Source of the DNA: Vibrio sp. ED004
Lineage (GTDB): Bacteria > Pseudomonadota > Gammaproteobacteria > Enterobacterales > Vibrionaceae
Reading direction: 5' to 3'
Length of the DNA: 64,000 nt
Assembly: GCF_023206395.1 (NCBI RefSeq)
Contig: NZ_CP066149.1
Location: 2,046,001-2,110,000, forward strand
Part shown: in pieces, positions 8,362 to 16,471 of the stretch
Position numbering within the stretch: position 1 is the first letter of the stretch
Layout: the number at the start of each line of letters is the position of its first letter
Made by a program: the position numbers and the translations under genes
The notes under the pieces: model-generated
Seen by the model: the letters and a program-made list of their open reading frames with translations, nothing else
Told to the model about the DNA's origin: nothing
The model's database searches: none

Positions 8362-8840
8362 AGCGCATTCTGTCCTAAGGCTTGATAGACTTGACGTTTA
8401 CTCAGGCATATTTCTCTAAAAGGGCCATTTAGCTCCGATCTGCCCCATCCTATTCGGCAGGTAGCTATCACAGAATGCAGCCGCCAATTTAGACTTACTT
8501 GTTCTTATCTCTAGAGCTCTACTTATGTGACCAAATCTGCTAATCCACTACAGTCTGAGTTGTTTGCCTGATGGTGTTTGGCGCCGTCCTTTCGTCGAAT
8601 GCATTTGTGGTTCGATGTTGGTTTTAAAGAAGATGAGTGTCGAATAGGTCGAAAGTAAGGGCAGGTGAGAATGACAAGTTGGTGATAAGTGAGCAGTGAT
8701 AAGGCCGTATTACTGCTTCCCCTAAATTAGCCATTTATGAATAACCAAAAGTATGGGAAGTCACTTAACTTGGTGTCCAGTATTGAGACAACAGATCCAT
8801 CTTTGTTTGGGCATACGATCTGGATAAGTCCATCTTTACT
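8362..8840. other. Gene-free region with a possible ISAs1-type transposase remnant
   Basis: No intact gene. On the plus strand near 8593-8655, one frame reads RRMHLWFDVGFKEDECRIGR, which resembles the conserved LHW-LDV-F-ED-CRIR block of ISAs1-family transposases. A neighbouring frame then gives RAGEND where that family usually has GAEN. This would be a short frameshifted remnant. The rest is unassigned. Confidence 0.3.
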
Positions 8841-8914
8841 GTGACACTATAGTTGTCACTAAATGATAATCACGCCATAATTGTGACACTTAAGTCAACG
8901 AAAGTGTCACAATT
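8841..8914 (+). promoter_or_regulatory. Operator array for the fic gene (GTGACA palindromes)
   Basis: Two inverted repeats share one half-site. GTGACA/TGTCAC spans 8841-8859, and a perfect 13-bp repeat, AATTGTGACACTT (8879-8891) with AAGTGTCACAATT (8902-8914), ends 15 bp before the ATG. A repressor bound there would block transcription or initiation. The best candidate is the Fic protein itself, whose N terminus looks like a winged helix; this is inference. Confidence 0.6.
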
Positions 8915-8929
8915 AAAAGGGTGTTTGTC

Positions 8930-10285
8930 ATGAATAGGTTTGAAATCCAACGTTATATCGAGCAACAGTGTCGCCCTGTGTCCATTTCAGACATTATTAT
9001 GGATCATCCTGAATTAATTCGTCGTACGCTTCAGCGCTGGCTTAACAAGCTGATTGAAGATAAACAGATAGAAGCCATTGGTGACGGTCGTTCTCGTCAA
9101 TACATTGCGAGCCTCGTTAGAGAAGCTATATCCAATTCTAGCCATAACGATCACAATGACTTTCCTAAATCGATCCCACTTTCACCTGACAGTTATGACA
9201 TTCTTAATTATCTAAGTAAGCCTATTTTTGAGCGTGATCCTGTTGGTTATTCACGTGATTTTTTAGATGAGTACTCCCCAAATAAAACTTACTACCTTTC
9301 TGAACCTATTCGTCGTCAGTTACACCGTATGGGAAAAACCATCTATGCGACACAGCCTGCGGGCACGTATGGAAGAGATATTTACAATCGTTTATTAATC
9401 GACTTATCTTGGGCATCCAGCCACCTTGAAGGGAATACTTATAGTCGACTAGACACGGTAGAGTTAATTGAGCATGGTCAGTTTGCACAAGGAAAAGACA
9501 TCATCGATACACAGATGATTTTAAATCATAAATCAGCGATTGAATTGTTGATTGATAATGTCGATTCCATTGAGTTCAATCGTTTCACTATATTGAATTT
9601 GCACAGTGCGCTTTCAGAAAACTTATTAGCCAACCCGTCTGATGAAGGGCGAGTGCGTAGTCATGTGGTAGAGATAGGGGGCAGCGTTTATAAGCCAATG
9701 TCATCCGAAGAGGTACTTTTTATCCAACTGGAGTCGATTCTTAATAAAGCGAATCAAATTCTCGATCCATTTGAGCAATCATTTTTTATCATGGTGCATT
9801 TGCCTTACTTACAACCCTTCGCTGACATTAATCAGCGCACCTCTCGTTTGGCTGCGAATATCCCGTTGCTTAAAGCTAACGTATGTCCTCTTACGTTCCT
9901 AGATGTCCCCGAAAAAGCCTACAGCAAAGCGGTGTATGGTGTGTATGAAATGAATAGAATCGAGCTTCTTCGTGATCTGTATTTATGGGCGTACGAGCGT
10001 TCAACAAAAGAATACCTAGCGGTGAAACAAGAGTTAGTAAAACCGGATCAGCAACGCCTGCAATATCGAGCGAAGATAAAGGAGATAGTTAAACAAGTCA
10101 TACTGACACCAGAGTCACAGCCCCTGGATATCATAGAATTACTGATAAGCAACGAGCAAGAAACGGATAGGCAAAACATTAGCGCCCTTGCATTAGAAGA
10201 GATAAGACGAATTCACGAAGGGGTCTTGGTACGATATGGCCTAAGACCGTCTCAGCTCGAAAAGTGGCACCAATTACACGGATAG
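8930..10285 (+). CDS. Fic-domain protein with winged-helix N terminus and altered active site
   Basis: I place the start at the ATG at 8930 (451 aa), with AAAAGGG eight bases upstream; a GTG at 8921 is in frame but overlaps that site. Residues 1-60 look like a winged helix-turn-helix. A class II inhibitory motif S-x-x-x-E-G (SSHLEG, about 163-168) precedes the Fic core. The Fic loop reads QPFADINQRTSR (about 295-306) where active AMP-transferases have HPFx[D/E]GNGR. The catalytic His is Gln and the glycines are replaced, while P-F, Asp, Asn and both Arg remain. I recall similar QPF-D-N-RTSR loops in other bacterial Fic proteins, so this may be a subfamily trait. AMPylation is doubtful; it may act as a regulator or use another chemistry. 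Confidence 0.8.
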   Translation: MNRFEIQRYIEQQCRPVSISDIIMDHPELIRRTLQRWLNKLIEDKQIEAIGDGRSRQYIASLVREAISNSSHNDHNDFPKSIPLSPDSYDILNYLSKPIFERDPVGYSRDFLDEYSPNKTYYLSEPIRRQLHRMGKTIYATQPAGTYGRDIYNRLLIDLSWASSHLEGNTYSRLDTVELIEHGQFAQGKDIIDTQMILNHKSAIELLIDNVDSIEFNRFTILNLHSALSENLLANPSDEGRVRSHVVEIGGSVYKPMSSEEVLFIQLESILNKANQILDPFEQSFFIMVHLPYLQPFADINQRTSRLAANIPLLKANVCPLTFLDVPEKAYSKAVYGVYEMNRIELLRDLYLWAYERSTKEYLAVKQELVKPDQQRLQYRAKIKEIVKQVILTPESQPLDIIELLISNEQETDRQNISALALEEIRRIHEGVLVRYGLRPSQLEKWHQLHG

Positions 10286-10398
10286 AAAAGACAGTCACCA
10301 CCCGCTCGGACGAGGGGGGCGAGGTAGAAGAGCTTGAGTTTTGTTGCCTTTTTGGATCGCAACACTTATCAATATTTAGACAGACAAAGTAAAAAGGC

Positions 10399-10911
10399 CT
10401 ACAAATAAGTAGGCACTCTATCTTTAGCTAATTCAATAACGGCATGGCCTAATTGAACCCAAGTGCCAAAACTGGGTGTTGTTTCAGGTTTTAATGAACG
10501 ATAAGCACTCGTTCTACCTCTAATACCTGCGCGCTCAATGCCAGCATTGTGACCAAATTGCTCGACATAAGAGCGGATGGCCGCTTGCAAAATGTCAGCT
10601 CGACCTTCTTGCATTGAATCCCATGATGCCTGCTTGATTACTCTTTCCATTTCTTTAACGTCAAAAGGCGTTAAATCCGATTCAGTATAACGGCCAACCG
10701 CGATTTCCTTTAACGTTGCCGCTGATAGTTCAACACCACTCTAATCAAGGGAGCCGTCAGCCTTTCATGCAAACTTTTTAAAATCAGGTACATGGCGAAA
10801 TGCTTCTTTTTGAAAATACTCAGTTAAGTTTACTTCACCGATATAGCCGTCACTAAAAGTAAGCTCAAGCGTAAAATCAGCGACCAAATCAACATCAATT
10901 ACTTTTAACAT
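10399..10911 (-). pseudogene. DUF2442-family gene with two in-frame stops
   Basis: From the ATG at 10911, one frame reads MLKVIDVDLVADFTLELTFS, through EVNLTEYFQKEAF to VPDFKKFA, then TGA, KADGSLD, then TAG, then SGVELSAATLKEIAVGRYTE and on to the stop at 10399. This is a DUF2442 domain followed by a C-terminal extension with IRGRTSAYRSLKPETTPSFG. The second stop fits a TGG-to-TAG change, as DUF2442 proteins commonly have W there. The 83-residue frame open from 10650 is only the tail. DUF2442 genes commonly follow DUF4160 genes, and the pair has been suggested as a TA module. Confidence 0.8.
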
Positions 10912-10918
10912 ACGTCAC

Positions 10919-11176
10919 CTATAATTTACCTGGGTTAATACCAGCAACGGCTTTTTTCCACATGGTCATCCGTTTTTCTCGATTGTTTTCAATGTGTGAT
11001 TCTGCTCGTTTTCGTTGCTTGTTTGGCCAATAACCTTCTCAGTTTTCACCTGTTTCAATGGCGACGATTGGCTCATAACGACCATATTGGATATGAATGT
11101 GAGGTGTTTTATGTTGCTTGTTATCAAAAAAGTACAAACAAAATGAAAGGCCAAGCCATGCATCTCTCTTCGGCAT
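10919..11176 (-). pseudogene. DUF4160-family gene with an in-frame stop
   Basis: From the ATG at 11176 the frame reads MPKRDAWLGLSFCLYFFDNK then HKTPHIHIQYGRYEPIVAIE, TGEN, TGA, then EGYWPNKQRKRAESHIENNR and a short tail to a TAG at 10919. The PHIHIQYGRYEP block is the DUF4160 signature. The stop falls about codon 46 of 85. Only 7 bp separate it from the DUF2442 frame, so the two formed an operon. Both are broken. Confidence 0.78.
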
Positions 11177-11315
11177 AGCAATCTCTAAGCATCCAATCTG
11201 TTTAAACGATAACCTTGTGTCCTAAAAGAGACGATATTTGCCTGCGGCATCGTTTAAGCGGTGAATATGCTTCGGTGGGCCACTTGAAGATGGATTGGGG
11301 GCAGGGACGGCGTAA

Positions 11316-11498
11316 GGGCGTACTTGGGGCGCTCATTGAGCGTCTTTTAAGTCGGTCGCCATGGTCACTGCGATGCACACTGTCTCAAAGGGCCTTCAAT
11401 GGCCACGATTGTGTCTCAGGGTGAAACGCTCATGTTCGCAAGTCTCTTATTTTCTTTGGGTTTTCGGGCTGAGTGAAAACGGCCCTAAGGTGCTATGA
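11316..11498 (+). repeat. Dispersed ~190-bp repeat, copy A
   Basis: Starts GGGCGTACTTGGGGCGCTCA and ends near CCCTAAGGTGCTATGA. It is almost identical to 13529-13726 but lacks a segment of about 15 bp after the first 33 bp. Short hypothetical ORFs with the same sequence recur in vibrio genomes as I recall, suggesting a non-coding dispersed element rather than a gene. Confidence 0.75.
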
Positions 11499-11553
11499 AT
11501 ATTTGTTTTAAGTATTTGATTTTAAAGTTATTTTTTGTTTTTCTAATAAAAAG

Positions 11554-11586
11554 CCCTAATGGTAGGCTTCCTTAGGGGTATTTTTT
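11554..11586 (+). terminator. Rho-independent terminator
   Basis: Stem CCCTAA (11554-11559) with TTAGGG (11572-11577), then GTA and six T. Its upstream gene is not evident; it may terminate transcription through the dispersed repeat. Confidence 0.55.
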
Positions 11587-11899
11587 GATCCTATTTTCAT
11601 TTCTTTTAAATACAAAGGCTTATGGTGGATATGCGAGAGATCAAAATATTGGGTGAGACAGTTTTCTTTCAAATGATCCTTTTTTGAGACAGAAAGGATC
11701 AGCTCCAATAGGCGGCGGGATCAGACCTATTGGGGAGGTTTTTATTAAACTATTGAATATAAAGGTCATTTTGGTGATGATTTTAAAATGAGACAGTTAT
11801 GAAATTGTCGGTGTCTTATCTGGCGCTTTATTGTTGGCTTCTATACTGCTTTAAAGTGGTTTTTTGTTTATTTTACAGTGGCTTTTTTTTGTGGCGGCG

Positions 11900-12034
11900 A
11901 TGAAAAGTGTCGATGAAATAGTTATGCTTTTGGTTGAAGTTGGTAAAAATCAGGGCATTGAGCAAAAAGATATGTACTTGCGGATTGGAATGAAACAGCA
12001 GTCGTGTCAGCGAATTAAAGCAGGTAGTTCGTAA
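11900..12034 (+). pseudogene. Fragment of a small HTH (HipB/Xre-like) gene, copy 2
   Basis: Reads MKSVDEIVMLLVEVGKNQGI, then KDMYLRIGMKQQSCQRIKAGSS and stops (44 aa). It is nearly identical to copy 1 at 7314 over about 110 bp, but its third helix (KQQ-QRI-AG) is closer to a normal Xre helix-turn-helix. It lacks the C-terminal half usual for a HipB-like antitoxin. Confidence 0.55.
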
Positions 12035-12502
12035 GCTATCGACATTACTGAGAGTATTCTAAAGTGCCCCTGTTGATGGGGGAAGGGGACATCAACGAGC
12101 TTAAGTTTTGGTTTACAGAGGAGGAAAAACATGAATACGACCATTGAAAAAGTGGAAGGTTTAAGCACTCAACAGTAGGAATAGCTGTGTTGGTCATTAC
12201 TCATTGCGGGCGGAAAAAACATTTTGATTTTCACTCCTGGTTTTGTAACGATGTCAGAACGGTGAGTGCTAGGTCATTAAAGGGGATAGACTTGTTTGGG
12301 TATTGTACCAGTGGTCATCAACCGAGCTTCAATAAATGGATGTACAGCATGCTGATTCTAAGTTTTTATCATTGTTGTAGATGGTTCTTATTATATTGTT
12401 GACTGCTAACCGATTCTGATACTTATCCAAGTACAGAAAATCATTTTACTTGTCATTCAGTATTGATGATGCAGATCAGGTTGCGCAACACCTTAATTCT
12501 GT
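12035..12502. other. Gene-free region
   Basis: The only start with a good ribosome-binding site (GAGGAGG before the ATG at 12131) opens a 15-codon frame, MNTTIEKVEGLSTQQ, ending at 12178; it is probably the remains of a gene or a leader peptide. An open frame at 12187-12402 has no RBS and an unnatural composition. Confidence 0.35.
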
Positions 12503-12904
12503 TCAATCAACGAGGTTGTTTTCTTGCGCATATTGAGCATACAAAATATCTGCGAAATCGGTTTCCGAGATATCAGCGAGCACTAGGTCTCGAACGGCAT
12601 CAGCCAACAACTCGTTATCGCTGGTCAACTCATAGTCGTTTAGAGATAAGTACTCAAGAGCCACCATTAATCCAGTTCGTTTATTTGCATCCGGAAGCGC
12701 ATGGGCTACCGCAATGCTAGCCGTATATTTTGCAGCAATCTCAAAAATATCGTCTAAACCATCATAGACAATGGCATTATCAATCCTACCTAAAGCACCT
12801 TGCAATTTAGGAATATCGACGGCCCCGTTCATACCAGGCTCAGTATCGAGTATGAATGTATTGATTTCTATGACTCGCTCGAATGGAAAACAAATAATGT
12901 CCAT
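12503..12904 (-). CDS. doc: Doc-family toxin (death on curing, Fic fold)
   Basis: A 133-aa protein of normal Doc length. The Fic/Doc active-site loop is HALPDANKRTG at about residues 68-78, keeping His68, Asp72, Asn74, Lys75 and Arg76; only the usual Phe is replaced by Leu. Doc toxins phosphorylate elongation factor Tu and stop translation. Its ATG overlaps the stop of the upstream antitoxin (TAATG), so the pair is translationally coupled. This is one of only two TA pairs in the window with both genes intact. Close relatives occur, as I recall, as vibrio integron cassettes, but no attC site was recognised here. Confidence 0.9.
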   Translation of the reverse strand: MDIICFPFERVIEINTFILDTEPGMNGAVDIPKLQGALGRIDNAIVYDGLDDIFEIAAKYTASIAVAHALPDANKRTGLMVALEYLSLNDYELTSDNELLADAVRDLVLADISETDFADILYAQYAQENNLVD

Positions 12905-13074
12905 TACATATGAGCCAGTTTTTCAAACGTTTTTCTGTGGGTTCTCAATGCTAATTTGGACTCTGATTTAACAATTTGTTGTCCGTAAGTTCCTGACAAA
13001 TCGAGTTTTTTTGTAGCTTTAACTCTAGGTCTTTCAACCGCACCCACACCATAAGATTCAATTTTCTTATTCAT
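12904..13074 (-). CDS. Antitoxin for Doc (56 aa)
   Basis: The frame runs from the ATG at 13074 (MNKKIESYGVGAVERPRVKA) to LAHM and a stop that shares its last base with the doc start. GAGGTGAAGG lies just upstream. It is short and basic, without an obvious Phd fold, so I infer its role from position and coupling rather than from family membership. Its frame is intact. Confidence 0.75.
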   Translation of the reverse strand: MNKKIESYGVGAVERPRVKATKKLDLSGTYGQQIVKSESKLALRTHRKTFEKLAHM

Positions 13075-14078
13075 CGACCTTCACCTCTAAAGTAACCATT
13101 TAAAAGACATTATACTATCAACCCACCCAAAAAACATAACGTCGTGTGAGGTGGCGAAGCAACGCTATGACTCAACGAAATGACTGCACTGTCAACAAAA
13201 ACGCCTTCTAAACTGAACATGCTACCAGTGTAAAGCGAGTACAAGCCATAATCTTGTTATCATCGCTATTGCCCTTAACACCAACAACATCCCCCCTCTG
13301 TCTGGTACAGCGCCAGCAGAAAAAACGGTGATCAGTTCACTTTATGATAGTGATCTTCACATCATCTTGTCACGATTAAGAGCACTGATGAGGTATTCGA
13401 CGGGGTTTTGGCAGTATGCGCACGTGCATTGTACTGGGCGAGATATCAAAATGCCCCCTGTTTTAGCCCATATTGGGTGTCACTTCATATCGAATATCAA
13501 ACGAAAAAGGAACGATGCAAGGGGCGTAGGGCGTACTTGGGGCGCTCATTGAGCGTCTTTTTCATGGCGTCGGTACAAGTCGGTCGCCATGGTCACTGCG
13601 ATGCACACTGTCTCAAAGGGCCTTCAATGGCCACGATTGTGTCTCAGGGTGAAACGCTCATGTTCGCAAGTCTCTTATTTTCTTTGGGTTTTCGGGCTGA
13701 GTGAAAACGGCCCTAAGGCGCTATGAGCCTTGGGCTAAGAGCATCTCAGTGAGAAGACTGACGCCGCGACACAGGCAGAAAAACCACCAATACTTTTCAC
13801 GATGACGCGAAGTGGTCTAGAGCCGTATCCAAAGTGAGTGATGCCATAAAAGGTTCGCATGGAGTCTCTATGGTATGTATCGCCTGTATCTGAGTGGGTC
13901 CGAAGCGGGTTGTCCTTTGGAGAGCCACACCTCAACGACATCGCTGCGCGCCATTATTCATCAAGAGGATGGCGGTTTGCTTGAGAGGTCGTTGAATAAT
14001 GCCTGCGAAAAGTTGTTCATCAAATGACACTTTTTTTCATATCCGATCCGCCTACCTGAGCCCTTTCTTGATCTTCCG
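13075..14078. other. Gene-free kilobase with a dispersed repeat
   Basis: It contains copy B of the dispersed repeat (13529-13726). Open frames at 13328-13552, 13408-13704 and 13735-13941 have no ribosome-binding sites and overlap or abut the repeat, so I do not call them. This segment marks the change from accessory to core DNA. Confidence 0.5.
13529..13726 (+). repeat. Dispersed ~200-bp repeat, copy B
   Basis: Nearly identical to 11316-11498 in the same orientation, with an extra segment of about 15 bp (around TTCATGGCGTCGGTAC) that copy A lacks. The two copies bracket the HTH fragment and the Doc pair, so recombination between them would delete about 2.2 kb. Confidence 0.75.
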
Positions 14079-14115
14079 CTACAGTTTTGACTGTAAACTG
14101 TAGTAAAATTACGCT
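14079..14115 (+). promoter_or_regulatory. gpmI promoter overlapped by a perfect inverted repeat
   Basis: A -35 TTGACT (14087-14092), 17-bp spacer and -10 TACGCT (14110-14115) lie about 50 bp before the gpmI ATG. A perfect 9-bp inverted repeat, CTACAGTTT (14079-14087) and AAACTGTAG (14095-14103), covers the -35 and spacer, the position of a repressor operator. The regulator is unknown. Confidence 0.6.
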
Positions 14116-14162
14116 AATTTGTTTTTATACCGATTTATTTTGAATTGAACGAGGTCAGTCCT

Positions 14163-15695
14163 ATGTCAGCTAAGAAGCCAATGGCTCTAGTGATCCTTGA
14201 CGGTTACGGTTACCGTGAAGACAACCAAGACAACGCTATCGCGAACGCTAATACACCTGTATTAGACGGTCTTATTGCTAACCAACCTAATACGCTAATC
14301 TCGGCTTCTGGCTTAGATGTAGGCCTACCAGAGGGCCAAATGGGTAACTCTGAAGTGGGGCACACCAACATCGGTGCGGGTCGCGTGGTATACCAAGATT
14401 TAACGCGTATTACTAAATCAATCGCAGACGGCGAGTTCGGCCAAACTGAAACTCTAGTTAACGCTATTGATAAAGCGGTTAAAGCTGAGAAAGCGGTTCA
14501 CATCATGGGTCTTATGTCTCCAGGTGGCGTTCACTCTCATGAAGATCACATCTATGCAGCTGTTGAAATGGCAGCAGAGCGTGGCGCAGAGAAAATCTAC
14601 CTACACGCATTCCTAGACGGCCGTGATACACCGCCACGTAGCGCAGAAAACACACTAGCACGCTTCCAAGCGTTGTTCGCTAAGCTAGGCAAAGGTCGTG
14701 TGGCTTCTCTTATTGGTCGCTACTACGCAATGGACCGTGATAACAACTGGGATCGCGTTCAAGAATCTTACGACCTGCTGACTCAAGCAAAAGCAGAGTT
14801 CACATTCGACACAGCAGTAGCTGGCCTAGAAGCGGCTTACGCTCGTGACGAAAACGATGAGTTTGTAAAAGCGACTGAAATCAAAGCGGAAGGCGAAGAG
14901 TCTGCTGCTATCGTTGATGGCGATGCGGTTATCTTCATGAACTACCGTGCTGACCGTGCTCGTGAAATTACACGTGCATTCGTTCCTGATTTCGACGGCT
15001 TTGCTCGTAACGTATTCCCAGCGATCGATTTCGTGATGCTGACTCAATACGCAGCAGACATCCCACTTTTATGTGCATTCCCACCGGCTTCTCTAGAGAA
15101 CACCTACGGTGAATGGCTATCGAAAGAAGGCAAAACGCAGCTACGTATCTCTGAAACAGAGAAATACGCGCACGTGACGTTCTTCTTCAATGGCGGCAAA
15201 GAAGACGAGTTTGAAGGCGAAGAGCGTCAGCTTGTTGCTTCTCCAAAAGTAGCAACGTACGACCTGCAGCCAGAAATGAGCGCACCAGAGCTCACTGAGA
15301 AGCTTGTTGCAGCAATCAAAGGCGGCAAATACGACGCTATCGTTTGTAACTTCCCTAACTGTGACATGGTTGGCCACACTGGCGTTTACGATGCAGCGGT
15401 TAAAGCGGTAGAGTCGCTAGACGAATGTCTGGGTAAAGTCGTTGAAGCAATCAAAGAAGCCGATGGCCAACTGCTTATCACTGCTGACCACGGTAACGCG
15501 GAAATGATGGTAAACCCAGAAACGGGCGGCATCCACACGGCGCACACTAACCTACCAGTTCCACTTATCTATGTAGGTAGCAAAGAAGTTGAGTTCAAAG
15601 AAGGCGGCAAGCTGTCTGACTTAGCACCAACGATGCTTTCTCTGTCTGGTATTGATATCCCAGCAGAAATGTCAGGTGACGTGATCGTTAAGTAG
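14163..15695 (+). CDS. gpmI: 2,3-bisphosphoglycerate-independent phosphoglycerate mutase
   Basis: Interconverts 3- and 2-phosphoglycerate in glycolysis and gluconeogenesis using two Mn2+ ions in the cytosol. I choose the ATG at 14163 (510 aa; E. coli 514), which has GAGG eight bases upstream, over an in-frame TTG at 14145. An alkaline-phosphatase-type metal site is visible: D13 (LDGYGYRED), the phosphoserine S63 ([14 protein letters not shown]) and the C-terminal metal block TADHGNAEM and [10 protein letters not shown]. It is a single-gene transcript with its own promoter and terminator. Codon use is that of a highly expressed gene, unlike the region before it. Confidence 0.97.
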   Translation: MSAKKPMALVILDGYGYREDNQDNAIANANTPVLDGLIANQPNTLISASGLDVGLPEGQMGNSEVGHTNIGAGRVVYQDLTRITKSIADGEFGQTETLVNAIDKAVKAEKAVHIMGLMSPGGVHSHEDHIYAAVEMAAERGAEKIYLHAFLDGRDTPPRSAENTLARFQALFAKLGKGRVASLIGRYYAMDRDNNWDRVQESYDLLTQAKAEFTFDTAVAGLEAAYARDENDEFVKATEIKAEGEESAAIVDGDAVIFMNYRADRAREITRAFVPDFDGFARNVFPAIDFVMLTQYAADIPLLCAFPPASLENTYGEWLSKEGKTQLRISETEKYAHVTFFFNGGKEDEFEGEERQLVASPKVATYDLQPEMSAPELTEKLVAAIKGGKYDAIVCNFPNCDMVGHTGVYDAAVKAVESLDECLGKVVEAIKEADGQLLITADHGNAEMMVNPETGGIHTAHTNLPVPLIYVGSKEVEFKEGGKLSDLAPTMLSLSGIDIPAEMSGDVIVK

Positions 15696-15751
15696 TAAAT
15701 AGTTAAGTAACTGTTTGGCTCAGCGGTTCACGTTGAGCTTTAACGATTCTG

Positions 15752-15782
15752 AAAGCCCACACTTCAAAGTGCGGGCTTTTTT
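15752..15782 (+). terminator. gpmI terminator
   Basis: AAAGCCC...GGGCTTT stem followed by a T run, 57 bp after the gpmI stop. Confidence 0.85.
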
Positions 15783-15785
15783 ATA

Positions 15786-15820
15786 AATGCGAGATACGAG
15801 TAAACGGGATACGAAGAGCT
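15786..15820 (+). repeat. Dispersed intergenic repeat (CGAGTAAACGGGATACGAAGAGC family), copy 1
   Basis: GAGATACGAGTAAACGGGATACGAAGAGC is shared, in part or inverted, with 17997-18115, 19484-19508, 28384-28507 and 28573-28627. All copies are intergenic, mostly beside terminators or convergent gene ends. Confidence 0.6.
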
Positions 15821-15994
15821 TTAAGGGCCGGTATTGGGTAAGAAAAACATGCAGGAAAGAACAGAAAGGCACGACCTTAAACAAAAGACTACAAACGGCC
15901 TTGATGAATATCGAAAGAGTGACATTGTTTAAATGATTAGGTAGCTTAAGGATCATACTATACTTATCTTTTGCCCTATCTCTAGGCTGTTTAT

Positions 15995-16471
15995 ATGAAC
16001 TCAAACCCAGACCGTTGGAAGCAACGATTGCAAAACTTAATGAAAGTGCAGCAAAGGCTTGAGAGAGCGTGCTCACAAGATAGCTACAATGAGTTAGAGC
16101 TCGCTGGGTTAGTACACACTTTTAAGTTTTCTTTTGAGCTGACATGGAAGACTCTTAAAGACTTACTTGAGTTTGAAGGGTTTGATGTGGCTTCGCCGAG
16201 GAGCGTTTTTCGTACCGCCTTAGAAGCTAAGCACCTATCTCCGGAGCAGTGTGAGATCATGCTTGAAGCACTCATAAAACGAAATTTATTGTCTCACACC
16301 TATGATGAGGAAAATGTCCTTGAAGCTCAGTCACTGATCTTAGAGTCATTTTCACCAGTGATAGGGCAAGTCACACTCTATTTAAAGCTTAAATGTGATC
16401 AAGAGAGTAAATGTGATCAAGAAGGTCAATGCGAACAAAAGGTTAAATGTGAACGAGAGTTATTTGGTTAA
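15995..16471 (+). CDS. HI0074-type nucleotidyltransferase substrate-binding protein with repeat tail
   Basis: A helical-bundle protein of the family typified by Haemophilus HI0074, which pairs with a minimal nucleotidyltransferase (HI0073); such pairs resemble HepT-MntA TA modules. The core is residues 1-132 (KFSFELTWKTLKDLLEFEGF, FRTALEAKHLS, RNLLSHTYDEE). The last 26 residues are unusual: four 6-residue repeats, KCDQES, KCDQEG, QCEQKV and KCEREL, encoded by an 18-bp tandem repeat (16391-16462). The tail overlaps the start of the nucleotidyltransferase frame. The core looks functional; the tail seems a recent expansion. Confidence 0.8.
   Translation: MNSNPDRWKQRLQNLMKVQQRLERACSQDSYNELELAGLVHTFKFSFELTWKTLKDLLEFEGFDVASPRSVFRTALEAKHLSPEQCEIMLEALIKRNLLSHTYDEENVLEAQSLILESFSPVIGQVTLYLKLKCDQESKCDQEGQCEQKVKCERELFG
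16391..16462 (+). repeat. 18-bp tandem repeat, four units
   Basis: Units such as AAATGTGATCAAGAGAGT repeat at 16391, 16409, 16427 and 16445, the first two nearly identical and the last two diverged. They encode the C-terminal tail of the HI0074-like protein and run into the next gene's start. Confidence 0.85.

Larger units (their letters stand above)
11177..11899. other. Gene-free region with repeats and hairpins
   Basis: It holds copy A of a dispersed repeat (11316-11498), a terminator (11554-11586) and two further stem-loops: GATCCTTT/AAAGGATC (11675-11682 with 11693-11700) and CCAATAGG/CCTATTGG (11705-11712 with 11726-11733). No coding sequence is supported. Confidence 0.5.

Noticed and set aside
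12187..12402. 71-codon plus-strand frame
   Set aside because: No ribosome-binding site, Cys/His/Trp-rich translation, surrounded by decayed DNA.
1..13800. Chromosomal integron cassette array, because several TA genes resemble vibrio cassette genes
   Set aside because: No integrase gene and no convincing attC sites between genes. Genes lie on both strands and spacing is irregular.
13735..13941. 68-codon minus-strand frame
   Set aside because: No RBS, abuts the dispersed repeat, and its composition is unlike a protein.
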